From the NCBI GenBank assembly GCA_015680685.1, contig MNCI01010150.1, positions 103,523 through 167,522 on the forward strand: a stretch of 64,000 bases of DNA, given 5' to 3'. Made by a program: the position numbers and the translations under genes. The DNA comes from Gnetum montanum. Taxonomy: Eukaryota; Streptophyta; Gnetopsida; Gnetales; Gnetaceae. Each line of letters begins with the position of its first letter. The stretch's first letter is position 1. The notes under the pieces are model-generated. The model was not told where the DNA came from, did not search any database, and saw only the letters and a program-made list of their open reading frames with translations. Shown piece by piece: positions 37,067 to 47,929 of this stretch.

Positions 37067-38700
37067 AATCACAACCAAAGGGCCATTCAGAACCATGGGC
37101 TAACTACAACCTAATGATGAACCATGAAGTCATGAAATAGGAAGAATCATGGACCACCACCAATTGCACCACATGTCTTAGATGATCTATGTAATCCAGA
37201 AGATATTATTCCATTGATTTCATGAACAATGGATGAGGCATCGACAAAAGGGCATAGATCCCACCAACCAACAAAATTCTTTCATGGATATCATTAACCA
37301 ATGAAGATCTAATTATGCCTCATCAAGAATAATCAATTGTAAGATATGTGGCTAAGATGAGAATACACCAGTTTAGGTAACTCTTATCCATCTTAATACT
37401 CTAAATATTAATTAATTAAGATCATTGTTAGGTTTCTCCAAAAAAGTTATTAACCATGATCTAAATTGATCTTTTTTTGTTGAAATTCATCATCTTAAGC
37501 ACTTAACCCTTGTAACTTGACATTATTTACCATACCAAGAGCTAGGTATTGATAAGATAAGGAAGTCAACCAATCCATAATATTTTTTGGTCCCCATAAG
37601 GAAGCCAATACTTAGTAAATGATGTTGTCATAATCTTCTCCTTAGTATTTAATTAGGGTATAACCATGATATGAGAAGGTATAAACATCATACTTGTTAA
37701 ATTATAAGGTATTAATATTATATCCCTATCTTAGGATTGGTACATCATTTACAATCAAATCCAAGTAATTTAGAAGATGTCAAATTACCATATGTTAACC
37801 TAGAAATGTTAGTTCAAAAAGATAGGTTATTTTTTATCCTCTTAATTTCTAAAATTCAAAATTTATTTTTGAACCCTAAAACTATTCCAAATGCATAGTA
37901 CTCATTGAGTTGATTCCAATGGTACAAATTTCATCTCAAGTGGACTTACGATTTGAGAGATATCATTGTTTTAAGTTTCTTGATATGCATGCATTAAAAT
38001 AATATTAAATAATTAAACTATATATATATATAAATAATTTAATATATAATATGGGGAAGTAGGAGGCCCTAAGTTCAAACCTAGCCCTTGATACCCAAAA
38101 CCTTTATTATTAAATTTTCTTTATAATTTAATTTTAAAAAAATTTGTTAGGCTGCGCAACCCTACATAGGACCATGCTATCACTATAAGGAAAACACAAC
38201 CCCTATTTGGAGGTTGATCACCCTTAACTGATGTCACCACATTACTATGTAATGCCTTACATGTCATGTTATTACTACCGTCCACCGCATCATTAGTCGC
38301 ATCAATCGTGATGCTTCTCATCATCCACCACCTCCACTACAACATCCACCTTTTCCTCTACTACATGCACACTTCCCTAATTGCCTAGGGCCACTGCCAT
38401 CAAAACCCTCATGCAGAGTTGCAACCTAGATCCATAGGACCACTACCACCAAAATTGCCTCAACCTACCTGTTGTCTACCATCATCGCCATTCATGAAAT
38501 CCTTATAGTTGACTCTAGCCACACTGCTTACCAAATTTCTATTTATTGTCACATTTTCACCTCACCAACATCATCAAAATCCTCACATTTTTGTTATCAC
38601 TTGTGTTTTCATCACCACCACCATTGACTACATTACTACCACTACTATCACCTCCACCATTTTTGGAAAATTCACTGTAATTTCTAGCTACCCATAGTGC
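37067..38700. other. Interior of element F, no recognised gene
   Basis: AT-rich and without coding signal up to about 38,120; from there to 38,700 it is richer in CCA/CCAC triplets (possible old coding or minisatellite sequence). Frames at 38,121-38,757 are short and unlike known proteins. Confidence 0.35.
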
Positions 38701-38704
38701 CACA

Positions 38705-38965
38705 AAAATTGATGGCACCATGGATAATGGTCCCCTCTGATGCTCCATAGATACCAACGATGTTGTAGATAATGCCCCCTCTAGCTTCCATAGATACCAA
38801 TGACACCATAGATAATGACCTCTTTTAATGCTCTACGAACACCAACAACACCATAAATAATGGCCTCTTTTAGTGTTCATGGACACCAATTATGTTATGG
38901 ATAATGACCTCTTCTAGTGCTCCATGAACATTGATAGTTCCACCAATAATGATCTCTTTCAACTT
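38705..38965. repeat. 45-bp minisatellite, about six units
   Basis: The marker ATAATG recurs at about 38,724, 38,769, 38,812, 38,856, 38,901 and 38,946, a steady 43-45 bp period. A typical unit contains GCTCCATAGATACCAA and ACACCATAGATAATGACC. A period of 45 is 15 codons; the minus strand shows a repeated 15-residue pattern of the form MEH.KRSLSMVSLVS. Confidence 0.8.
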
Positions 38966-39028
38966 CCTTAAGCTTGCTAAAAATCACCACTAGTAATGCA
39001 TGCATAAGCTTCATCTCGGTTGCATAAG

Positions 39029-39154
39029 CCTTGCTTGGGCCATGCTAGTCCTTGCACAAGCCATGCAAGCCCCTCTTGGGATTACGTCAACCCTTGCATG
39101 GGATGGGCAAGCCCTTGCATGGGCCACACTAGTTCTTGCATGGCCTACATAGGC
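39029..39154 (+). repeat. 21-bp tandem repeat, six units, in coding phase
   Basis: Six consecutive 21-bp units read as seven-residue repeats on the plus strand: PCLGHAS, PCTSHAS, PSWDYVN, PCMGWAS, PCMGHTS and SCMAYIG. The frame stays open to 39,280. No family recognised. Confidence 0.75.
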
Positions 39155-39322
39155 TTGGCTCTCGACACCACCACCAACGTGCCACTACAGTCATTGCAAC
39201 CATTGTCTCTACCTTGCCAACAACAAAAAACGTTTTGTCAACTAACAAAAAATTCAAAATTTCCATCTTTAAACTATTGATTTAAATTAAGAATGCATAA
39301 ACATAATTTTTTAAAAGGAATT

Positions 39323-39414
39323 AGATACCTTAGTAGTAACAAGGATGAAAATTTCGTTATTAAGCATGCTTGTTCTAGAGTAGTATTGGGATGGGTGACC
39401 TCTCAAGAAGTCTC
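39323..39414 (+). ncRNA. 5S-rRNA-like segment (decayed)
   Basis: The stretch TTAAGCATGCTTG, then GAGTAGTATT, then GGGATGGGTGACCTC and AGAAGTCTC follows the 3' half of plant 5S rRNA in order, including the box C region (GGATGGGTGACC). The 5' half is only partly recognisable (GATACCTTAGTAG). It is too decayed to give functional 5S rRNA. 5S-derived sequence is established in Cassandra elements and some SINEs; here it lies in the interior of an LTR element. Confidence 0.65.
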
Positions 39415-40164
39415 ATTTTTTACACAAAGTTTCTAGACCTCAAAAGCAATAACTTTTAATTTTAAAATTCTTTTCAATGAATGAAGAGTCTTTTCCTATA
39501 GATTTCAACCTTTCAGACATAATGATAAAGCTAGATCCACCCTATGGAACCCCAAAAATTAGTTTTCATTCCTTGCCCAATATAGTGCCTTAAGACCTAA
39601 AAAGCTTAATTTAGCATAACTCAAGCATGCAATATTCATTTTTAACATATGAGTAGTCATTTCCAAAACTTTTTACCCTTCTAAATTCAATGGTGAGGTC
39701 AAATTTATCATTTGGATACTCAATAATTTGATAATATCATGAAATCTGCCTTAAAAATTGACAACATAAGGATAACTAATCATGCCTTATTGGGAATAAC
39801 AAATTTAACCTTTTGGGCCTTGAGATTAAGTGCTTAATCTTTGCTTGTAGTCTTAAGATCACTATGGCATGTCATTAGTTACATTATCAAAGTCATTGTT
39901 CTTAAGGGAGGTAGAAAGTTTGTTAAGAATTAGATAATGTAGTTAGATATTACTAAAATTAGATAATATAGTTAAAATGATCAAAATTAGATAATTTAGT
40001 TAAATATTACTAAATTAGTTAGAGAATTATTTGAAGAAACATAATGGTCTTCAATGATCAAGAAGATGTATATCAATCTATCTTGCAATCAAAACATATG
40101 ACAAAACAACATGGAGACTCATAATCTCTTTTCCATAAGGTGTATAATATCCATGAAGAGAAAT
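39415..40164. other. Interior of element F, no recognised gene
   Basis: Noncoding. At 39,935-40,030 three to four loose ~30-bp repeats of TTAGATAATNTAGTTAAATATTACTAAA are visible. Confidence 0.45.
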
Positions 40165-41290
40165 GATCTAGAAGAGAATCCAAGAATGATAATGAAGGTT
40201 GCAACATACAACATGCTTCCAAGATCTTTAGTGATTAAGAAACAAATATCTATTATGTCCATCATGGGCCTTGGATTGGCATGAATATCATTACCTATGC
40301 ATGTTAGCAGAGTTACAATATTTGGATGCTGATGTTTTATGCCTACAAGAAGTCTTGCCATGGGAATTTCTATACCAATTCCAACCAAACTCAAAAAGGA
40401 TGGGATACATAGGTATTTATAAGTAAAAAGGTTCTTGGGGAAGTTATTATTTTGATCCATACAAATTAGCCTATTGCATAAATCACAACATGGATGGTTG
40501 TGAGATCTTTTATAAAGAAGCCAAGTTTGAATTGATACAAATATGTGAATGGATTTTAGAAAATATGATTTTCAAAATTATAGAACTTCAAGTGATGAAA
40601 AAGAAAGAAAAGTCAAGGTTTTTTAAAAAATCACATAGCTTTTCCATTGATACTAAAAATATAGTTATTAGAAAGATATGTATGTGTAGTTAACACACAT
40701 TTAATTGCTAAATCCACATGTTCAGATGTTAGATTGTGTCATGGAGCATACTTGATTAAGAAAATAAAATAAAATTTAAAGAATAAGTTATTCCTAAGAT
40801 ATACTAATCCAGTGTCAAGTATCCTTTGTGGAGACTTTAATGTGAAAGTTAAAAGTACTGTTTAGAATTTCTTAAAATGTGGATATGTAAAAGAATCCTT
40901 AAAAGATGAACCTAATTTGAAGAAGATGTTTCCATCAATTCAACATGCAATTCTATTGACCAGTGCATATTTTACTTACTTTGAATCTTTAATAAATAAA
41001 TAAAATTTTATAATTTAGGAATAGATTATGTTAATGGATAGTGCTAATCAAGAACCATAGATCAATAATTACTCTACCATAATTAATGAGGATGGATCAA
41101 CAACATTCTTCATTGAGACCATAGATTATATTTGGTACAATGTCTAATTTTTCCAAGTTACCAAGTTACTATAATTAATTTCTAAAGAAGAAATGGAGAA
41201 GAATCAAGATCAAACCCTTCCATCCTAAATAAGACCATCCAATCATATACCACTTATGGTAGAATTACAATTACTCCCATTAGTTCATAA
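40165..41290 (+). pseudogene. Captured intronless copy of a CCR4-type deadenylase-like nuclease (EEP family)
   Basis: All diagnostic motifs of the endonuclease/exonuclease/phosphatase fold occur in order: ATYNML (40,201-40,218), DADVLCLQEV (to 40,354), GYIGIYK, MDGCEIFYKEAKFEL (40,488-40,530), VVNTHL (to 40,703), DVRL, CGDFN (to 40,841), IDYIWY (to 41,138) and PSNHIPL (to 41,255). The pattern with DGC.IFY after LQEV fits CCR4/Angel-type mRNA deadenylases. The final motif is SNH where the family has SDH, a catalytic change. Segments abut without introns, unlike the multi-exon plant genes, so it looks like a retrocopy, with at least one stop (TAA where Gln is likely) and frameshifts. It lies inside F and in the same direction. 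The minus-strand frame at 40,119-40,460 is its shadow. Confidence 0.8.
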
Positions 41291-41744
41291 GGTTGATCAA
41301 GATAAAGAAGTATCTCACACTTACTTTTATTTATAATCTAATTATTTTCATAATTTTTTAATTTATATTTTAATTGGATAAGTAAAATATCTAATGTAAT
41401 GTAAGTTTAAAATAAAGGATTTACCCTAACTTCACTTGGGTAACCAGATACAAGTTGCACTTTGTGTGACATTGGTTAAGATTGGTGATTAGTGGTTGGT
41501 AGATCTTTAATTCACCTCTTATCATTATCTTAGAAAATAAAGTAAGTATTAAAAAATTAATATTAATTTTTCATATAACTTTTTCTCACATACATCTTAT
41601 TTTTAAAATGAACAAGCAACAACTTCAAGTCCAAAGGAGAAATCAAATTCTTGGAGCATAGGAGCATAACACAAGCATTAGAGCTAGAAAAAGATAGAGA
41701 ACATTAACTCATTCAAGGATGAACAAAGCCTAAGGATGGTAGAT
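41291..41744. other. 3' interior of element F
   Basis: No gene. It ends GGATGGTAGAT before the LTR; a clear polypurine tract is not visible. Confidence 0.45.
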
Positions 41745-42267
41745 TGTAATGTCCCCATTCCCAAATGGTGCTACTACATAACAAAGATGGTGCCTCTTCA
41801 TAACAAGTGTTACTCTTATTGTAACAAGACCAAAAATGACATGTTGTAATTGAGACGTAAAAGGATGCATTATAATAATAGATGTATCTCTTGAGGTAAC
41901 CTTTGGGGATTTGACCTAAGAATTTTATACTCAAGCATAGAGGTGGTTCCAACATGGAGTGACAAAGCTAGTATAGGTAAGTCATGAGAGCCAAGTGAAG
42001 TAGGATAGGATGAGGACTAACCATCTCTTCTAGCTAGTTGTAGGCCTAACCATGGTGATAATGCTAGATTGTCTCTAAGGATATAAATGTTGAAGGAAGA
42101 AAACCCCAAGGAAAACTCTCAGAGAATGATCTAGATACATTATTCAACATCAATAAAGAATTCTTTTCTTTTTCTTTCTCCATTTTTCTTATTAATTTCT
42201 ATACACATAATGTCTAATATAACATATATTCGACATTTTCCATGACATCTAGAAATGGGATGTCACA
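41745..42267 (+). repeat. 3' LTR of element F
   Basis: Starts TGTAATGTCCCCATTCCCAA and ends AATGGGATGTCACA. It is colinear with 36,529-37,051 over its whole length. Confidence 0.9.
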
Positions 42268-43527
42268 TGCAACTTCTTAAAAATAAAGAATTCCAATAAA
42301 ATCTATTAAGAAGAAATAGGAATCCATAAATATACACACAAGGATTAAAAAATTATAAATAATTAAATATAAGAATTTACAATAACAATATTCTCTTGTA
42401 TGCAAAATATTACTTGTTTACTAAACAATGATAGTTTGGTGCCCTAATGTCCAATCAAAAACTTCACATTAACTAAAATACAATAATATTATATTAACAT
42501 GATTAATATATCCAAAATTAGATCAAGGCATTTGGCCTCTAACATTGAAAATCATAATCCATGAATACTAAGAAATATTTAAACCAACATTTCCAACTTA
42601 AATAAATATAAGGTAAAGTTAGACTTGAATAATAAATAAGAAACTATAAAGTCTACATAATGTTACCAATCAAAGAGAATTAGATAGTATAAAATATGAA
42701 TTGAATATTAAAACTTAGAAAAATACATTCAAATAGTAAATTAGTCAAAAATTAGGAATAGATAAATTCTATTCTAAGCATTAGCTTCTCCATCTATCTT
42801 ATGACCACAAATATCTACTCTACCTAAGGTACAAAACAAAGAGAAAAGTTAGTCCACACACTAGGTAAGAAAAATAAGTCATAAATACTTCCTTAAGGAT
42901 TTTGACATCAAGCACTAGATAGTTGGAAACTCATGCATATGGGTTGTTGCATCCAAAGAGTTAGTGTCAACCAATCAAATAAATAGCCATCTAATAAATA
43001 ATAAAATAAACCAAACATAATTAGAAATTAATTCCACTATCATCCAATCCTAAATTTATAGAAATAGAGAATAAATGTCAAGGTTGAGATGTATGCTTTT
43101 GTGTGCAGTAGATTAGTCTAAAGTCAAAACCAAAAAAAATGTGGCTATAGAAGTTACTTATTATTTCTTAAATCTTGTATAAAGGCCAATTGATATCACC
43201 TTAATTTCTATCATCACACAAGGTCAAGGAGCCTAAGTCTCTTATCTTGATATCTTGATGGAATATTTTTTAAAGACCAAAAAAATAGGAACTTCAGTAA
43301 AGCCTCAAGGTTCCTTTAAAATTAACTAGCAACTTCCTTTGTGATAGCTCCACTGAACAAAAGATCATAACATTAAGGTAATAATTAAATTCCAAATATA
43401 TCTAGTTTGAATAGAAAATATTAGCAAGCACAAATACATCATCCATACCTAGAGTTATGGGGAGTGTACCAAATCACACACTAAATTATTAAATATTAAG
43501 GATCCCCAAGGATTCTATGTTGGCAAG
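42268..43527. other. Flank between F and C, no recognised gene
   Basis: AT-rich, stop-rich sequence. I see no reading frame, LTR or repeat structure I can name. It is the left side of the target of C. Confidence 0.4.
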
Positions 43528-44379
43528 TGATGGGTCCTAATATTAGATCCTCAATATCGAACCCTCAATACCGAACTCTCGATATCAGATACATGATATC
43601 GGAGATGCCAAAGTGATATCAGACATGTAATCTTGGAACTTGTCTGATTACCTATAAATAAGAGACAGGGGCACTTGGTTTGGCATTAGTTTTTTAGTCC
43701 CTTAGCGAAATTCTTGTAATTTTTTCTATTCCAGAGTTAGAATTATTTCTGAGTGCCGATAGTAGGAGTCATAAAGTGAATGGATCTTTATTCAAGCATT
43801 GTGTACCTAAGCACACCTTGTGTTCAAAAATAAAGATGAACTTTGTGATAAACCTTGCAACATTTAGAATAGCTTAATTATTTCATTTCATGTTATTTAT
43901 TGTTATTTGATTAGTTAATAAATGTTATTTCTATTGAATTGTTAATTATTAATGAGTTAGCACACTCAACATGACCACTTCGAGCATATGTGGAACACTT
44001 GGAACCTAGTAACGACTAGCGTCTGGTAATCCCAGTAGTGTTGCACTGGTTCAAGATGTGTCTTGAGAGTGGGAACAAATACTGGTGTTAAGATTAGTTA
44101 GAGAATAGTTAATTCATTAAATCAATTTATGTATTAATTTACTTCATTTATCTCTTTTAGGCATCAAGAACATAAAACATAAAATAATAAAAATCACAGA
44201 CCTTGAGTTTACCTAACCTTACAATTGTGCCTTACAAGTAAGCTTGCAAAGACAATGATCGCATAACTCATCCTTGCTCTATGTAAGAGCATAAGCACTT
44301 AATCCTTGGAGTTCGACCGGATCGCACGTGAATGCTTGTATTCATATGGTTGGGTGTAGGGATACCTTGCTACTCATCA
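43528..44379 (+). repeat. 5' LTR of element C
   Basis: Ends TGATGGGTCC and CTACTCATCA. TATA box CTATAAATA at 43,652-43,660. Upstream, 43,550-43,625 holds five to six copies of a motif like GATATCGGA (AATATCGAA, AATACCGAA, GATATCAGA, GATATCGGA, GATATCAGA). Confidence 0.92.
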
Positions 44380-44380
44380 T

Positions 44381-44398
44381 TGGCACCATTTCCAAGGA
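44381..44398 (+). promoter_or_regulatory. Primer-binding site of element C
   Basis: TGGCACCATTTCCAAGGA, one base after the LTR; resembles the Athila TGGCGCC-type site. Confidence 0.7.
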
Positions 44399-44514
44399 TT
44401 TTTTTGTTTGTGCATTGATTAGAACTTAGGAAATCTTTCCATGATTGGAACAAACCCTTAAAGTAACTATCCTACAATCACTAGAAAAGGGTATCGCACA
44501 CTAACGAATCAATC

Positions 44515-46340
44515 ATGTCTCCTTCTTGTTATGAGAGTGCTTCATTGACTAGGTCTGACACCATGAATAATTGGAGGTGGGGTGCACATGATGATTTGCC
44601 AATGCCCCAACAATTTTGCATGGTATACGCTCATCCTGATGAGTATATACCAGACTTCATCTTTATCTTCCACGAGGATGAACAACTACGTTGGTGTGAT
44701 TTAGAAGGTAACATAGTGTTACCTCTCGATTGCTCAATCCCAGGCATGCTTCTTCATGCTCTCACATAAATTGGTATGCAGTACTTATAATTAGAGTACA
44801 TTGTGCATGAAAAAGATTCAAGAGATTATCGACCCATTGAGACACAATGCCAGAGGCTTTTGCAACAGGAGAGACATTACAAAATCGTAGAGGGGAAATG
44901 GTCTCAAGATGTCTCGTATGTCCTAAGTGAAAACAAGGGTGATGAACCTACCTCAGGAGGTTTTCCACAAAACGATGTTCCTCTCGTTGACTTTGGTCAA
45001 GCAATTATGTATCAGAATCTTCACTCAACTATTCATAACCTATGTTCTAATACCAACAAGTACAAAGGATCCACAAAATGAACACGAATGCATGATAATG
45101 ATGGACATTCCAATCGTAACTATGACCGAGGCTGTGACCACCAAAGAGAAAGTGGCAGGTGCCACCATGGTACTGGTCCTTCTTCCTCTTCACCTTCATC
45201 ATCTCCTTCCTTCTCTCCTTCGACATCTGAACATATTCATAGAGGGAAAGATCATGATGATAAGGGTAAGAAAATTAGAAATCATAGAAAAAATAGTAAA
45301 GAAAAGGAATGAGGGCATTCTAGAGAGACACATCATGAAATAAGGGAGAGTAGCAAATAGCATAGGCATCATAGAAACCATAGATAGTATGATCATGATG
45401 AAGCCCTACTCACCACCTGAAGTATGTTAGATATAACTGAGGCCATTAGGATTCCAATAAGGCACCAGAAAGATAGTAGGATCAAAATACTAGACATGAA
45501 TAACATCCCACGATTCAAAGGGGGATACAATGTTGATCCTCAAAATCATTTACAAGCATTTCATGATGCATGTGCCTTGCAAAATATAGAAAATGAGTGN
45601 NNNNNNNNNNNNNNNNNNNNNNNNNNNNNNNNNNNNNNNNNNNNNNNNNNNNNNNNNNNNNNNNNNNNNNNNNNNNNNNNNNNNNNNNNNNNNNNNNNNN
45701 NNNNNNNNNNNNNNNNNNNNNATTGCCTTAGCCATGGTTACTCACAAAATGAACAACTACACCAGATCGTGGATGGGCTTAGGTACAAAACATGAAGAAC
45801 CCTTGGGACTTATGCCCAAGGAAGGCTATCTAAGCTTAGAGCCCACCAAATACAAAGATTGTTGGAGCAAGTTCCTAAGGAGGAAGGCGAGTTGAGGAAA
45901 AGAGAAAGTGTGGAGGATTACAATAGAGATCCTTCCATCTAAAAGAAGAAAAATAGATTTTGTAAAGATAAAGAAGAGTCACCACTTGAAGAGATGGTGA
46001 ATAAAAAGACTTTGCCCATCCAAAAATTTGCATCAAAGGTATCGACAAAGGTAGATCAAATGTGAAACTCCCTAGATGATAAATTTCAAACTATTCTAAA
46101 AATAGTAGAGGAGTCTAGAGAACAAACTAGTGACCAAGAAAGAAGGAAAAAGAAGGAAGCTGAGTATGCATGTAACAAAGGTAAGGGCAAAGTTGCCATC
46201 ATTGAAGAGGTTGTGGATTTGGACATAATAATGATGGAAAATGTGAAATATGCCAATATGACTATCCTAAAGGATGTTGCCTAGTAGTGTCACATATACA
46301 AGAGTCTAGGGTGTATGCACTAAACCCATGGCTAAACAAA
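44515..46340 (+). pseudogene. gag of element C, with assembly gap
   Basis: The start is chosen at ATG 44,515 (MSPSCYESASL), open for 84 codons to a TAA, then open in another register to 45,081. A Ser/His/Lys-rich linker follows. The Retrotrans_gag domain begins at about 45,490 (IPRFKGGYNVDPQNHLQAF) and runs into 122 N at 45,600-45,721; it resumes with LSHGYSQ. The homologous part in B is 31,020-31,337. The knuckle CEICQYDYPKGCC at about 46,220-46,260 has Tyr where B has His. A Pro/His/Tyr-rich linker follows to 46,900. Confidence 0.75.
45600..45721. other. Assembly gap of 122 N
   Basis: Unknown bases inside the gag domain of C. Open frames that cross it are artefacts. Confidence 1.
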
Positions 46341-46949
46341 TAACAAACACCCAGAAGGTTACCTTATCCTTAAGGTAACTCATGGCAGTTCCACCAACCC
46401 TTGACATATTATCCAAGTGGAGCTCCACTACAACTAAATGAATGGTATCAATAGTGGCAACACCCACAATCATGGCGAATGTCTCTACCACGTCAAAAAT
46501 ACCCTTACTATCAACCCAACCCATATGGGTATTATGCTCACTAGTTGGTCTCTCCATGTGACTCTACTAGTCACATCACTCCTCAGCCTCACTACCAGAC
46601 CCCTGAGTACTATAGAACTCTTTCTCCTAGGAGTGATGTTCCACACATGTACTATCCTTCTCATCTATCTACAACTCTTCCACACTCAAATCCATTACCA
46701 CCTACTCCTACTATCCATAGGGAGCTTTCTGCCCAGCCACAACAACGTAATGCTACAAGGGTTGTCAACCCTCAACCTACTATTGGTTTGGACAACTAAT
46801 CAAAGAAGAGACCCTTATTTAGAACCAACATCCCAACCAAGTCCTTACAACCACAAGAACCTATCCAAACACCTTGGTATCATTTGGATCTTTGGAGCTT
46901 TCTTCAAACCAAAGATTGCACCCAAAACATACTGTCATGTTAACCCATG

Positions 46950-47350
46950 CCTTACCAATTGGATTAAAGTTGGTCGTCTTCCTATGAAATTCTCTGATCC
47001 TAGAAGTCCTCTTATTTATTTACAGATCACTGGAAATGAGCCTTGCAAATCTCTTTTGGATTTAGGTTTTGGTGTTAATTTAATCTCCTAGGAAATGTAT
47101 AAAGCCTAGAACCTACCTCCGTTAAAGAAAAGTAAAATTTGTTTAAAGTTCGCTGACCAGTCCATCATGGTTCCATTGGGACTAATGAAGGACATTGTCA
47201 CCACTATTTGTGGGTGATCATATCCAACTTATTTCCTAGTGATCCAAGTCAACAATTGTAAGGGGGACTTTCCAATCATAATGGGAAGATCATGGCTAGG
47301 TACAATTGATGCATGCCTAGGAATACATGATCTCTCCCTAGAGATATCAA
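46950..47350 (+). pseudogene. Protease of element C
   Basis: Reads CKSLLDLGFGVNLIS, then a stop, NLPPLKKSK, MVPLGLMKDIVTTI, FLVIQVNNCKGDFPIIM and GRSWLG. The catalytic triplet is DLG rather than D[ST]G, so it is probably inactive. It is colinear with the proteases of B and D. A stop separates the active-site half (in the frame ending at 47,091) from the rest. Confidence 0.75.
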
Positions 47351-47929
47351 AATAGAATACATTTGGAAAGATCAGGAAGAAGAAAGTTTCATGCATCACA
47401 TATAGTGACACAAAGTGCAACTATGTACAGAAGTTTTGGTTTGTACAATGCTTAATGTTGTCTACATGCAATCGGTGTGCACAAGTAACTAACATACAAA
47501 GATGCCTATATGCAACAACCACAAGACAGGAAGGCACCTAGTGGCTAACAGTTGACCAAGAGAGTAATTCAACTATATGAATGGAACCAACTGAGAGATT
47601 GACTTGTGCCTATATTGATAGCATAGATGCATTAGAGCAAGTCTATTGCCAACTTCCAAGTATTGACATCGAAAGTATCAACTGGGAGAAGTTGAAAATC
47701 CATTATGATTTTAAGTAAGAGCCCCTTGAATTAAAACTACTTCCCATCGATATGGAGTATACATTTCTCAAGAATGAAAAACTGGTAGTCATTAATGCTA
47801 AGCTCACTCCTCAACAAAAATAAAAACTACTAAAGATGGTTAACAAATGGTCAAAAACCTTTGCATGGTCATATCTTGAATTAACTAGAATAGATCCTAG
47901 GATATGTCAACATAGAATCTACACTGACC

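Larger units (their letters stand above)
36529..42267 (+). mobile_element. Element F: LTR retrotransposon without recognisable pol, carrying captured sequence
   Basis: LTRs at 36,529-37,051 and 41,745-42,267 are each 523 bp and share about 84% identity by eye. Flanks TACAA (36,524-36,528) and TGCAA (42,268-42,272) differ by one base and fit a target-site duplication. An initiator-Met-type primer-binding site follows the first LTR. The 4.7-kb interior has no gag, protease, RT or integrase that I can see. It holds a 45-bp and a 21-bp minisatellite, a 5S-rRNA-like segment and a CCR4-type nuclease pseudogene. It is probably non-autonomous, moved by enzymes of a relative. Confidence 0.8.

Noticed and set aside
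40119-40460. Minus-strand 113-codon frame
   Set aside because: Shadow of the plus-strand CCR4-type pseudogene, whose motifs are ordered and specific.
45199-45396. Minus-strand hydrophobic frame in C
   Set aside because: Complement of the Ser/His/Lys-rich gag linker of C.
45424-45895. Frames crossing the N gap
   Set aside because: Artefacts of translating N; only the flanking gag segments are meaningful.
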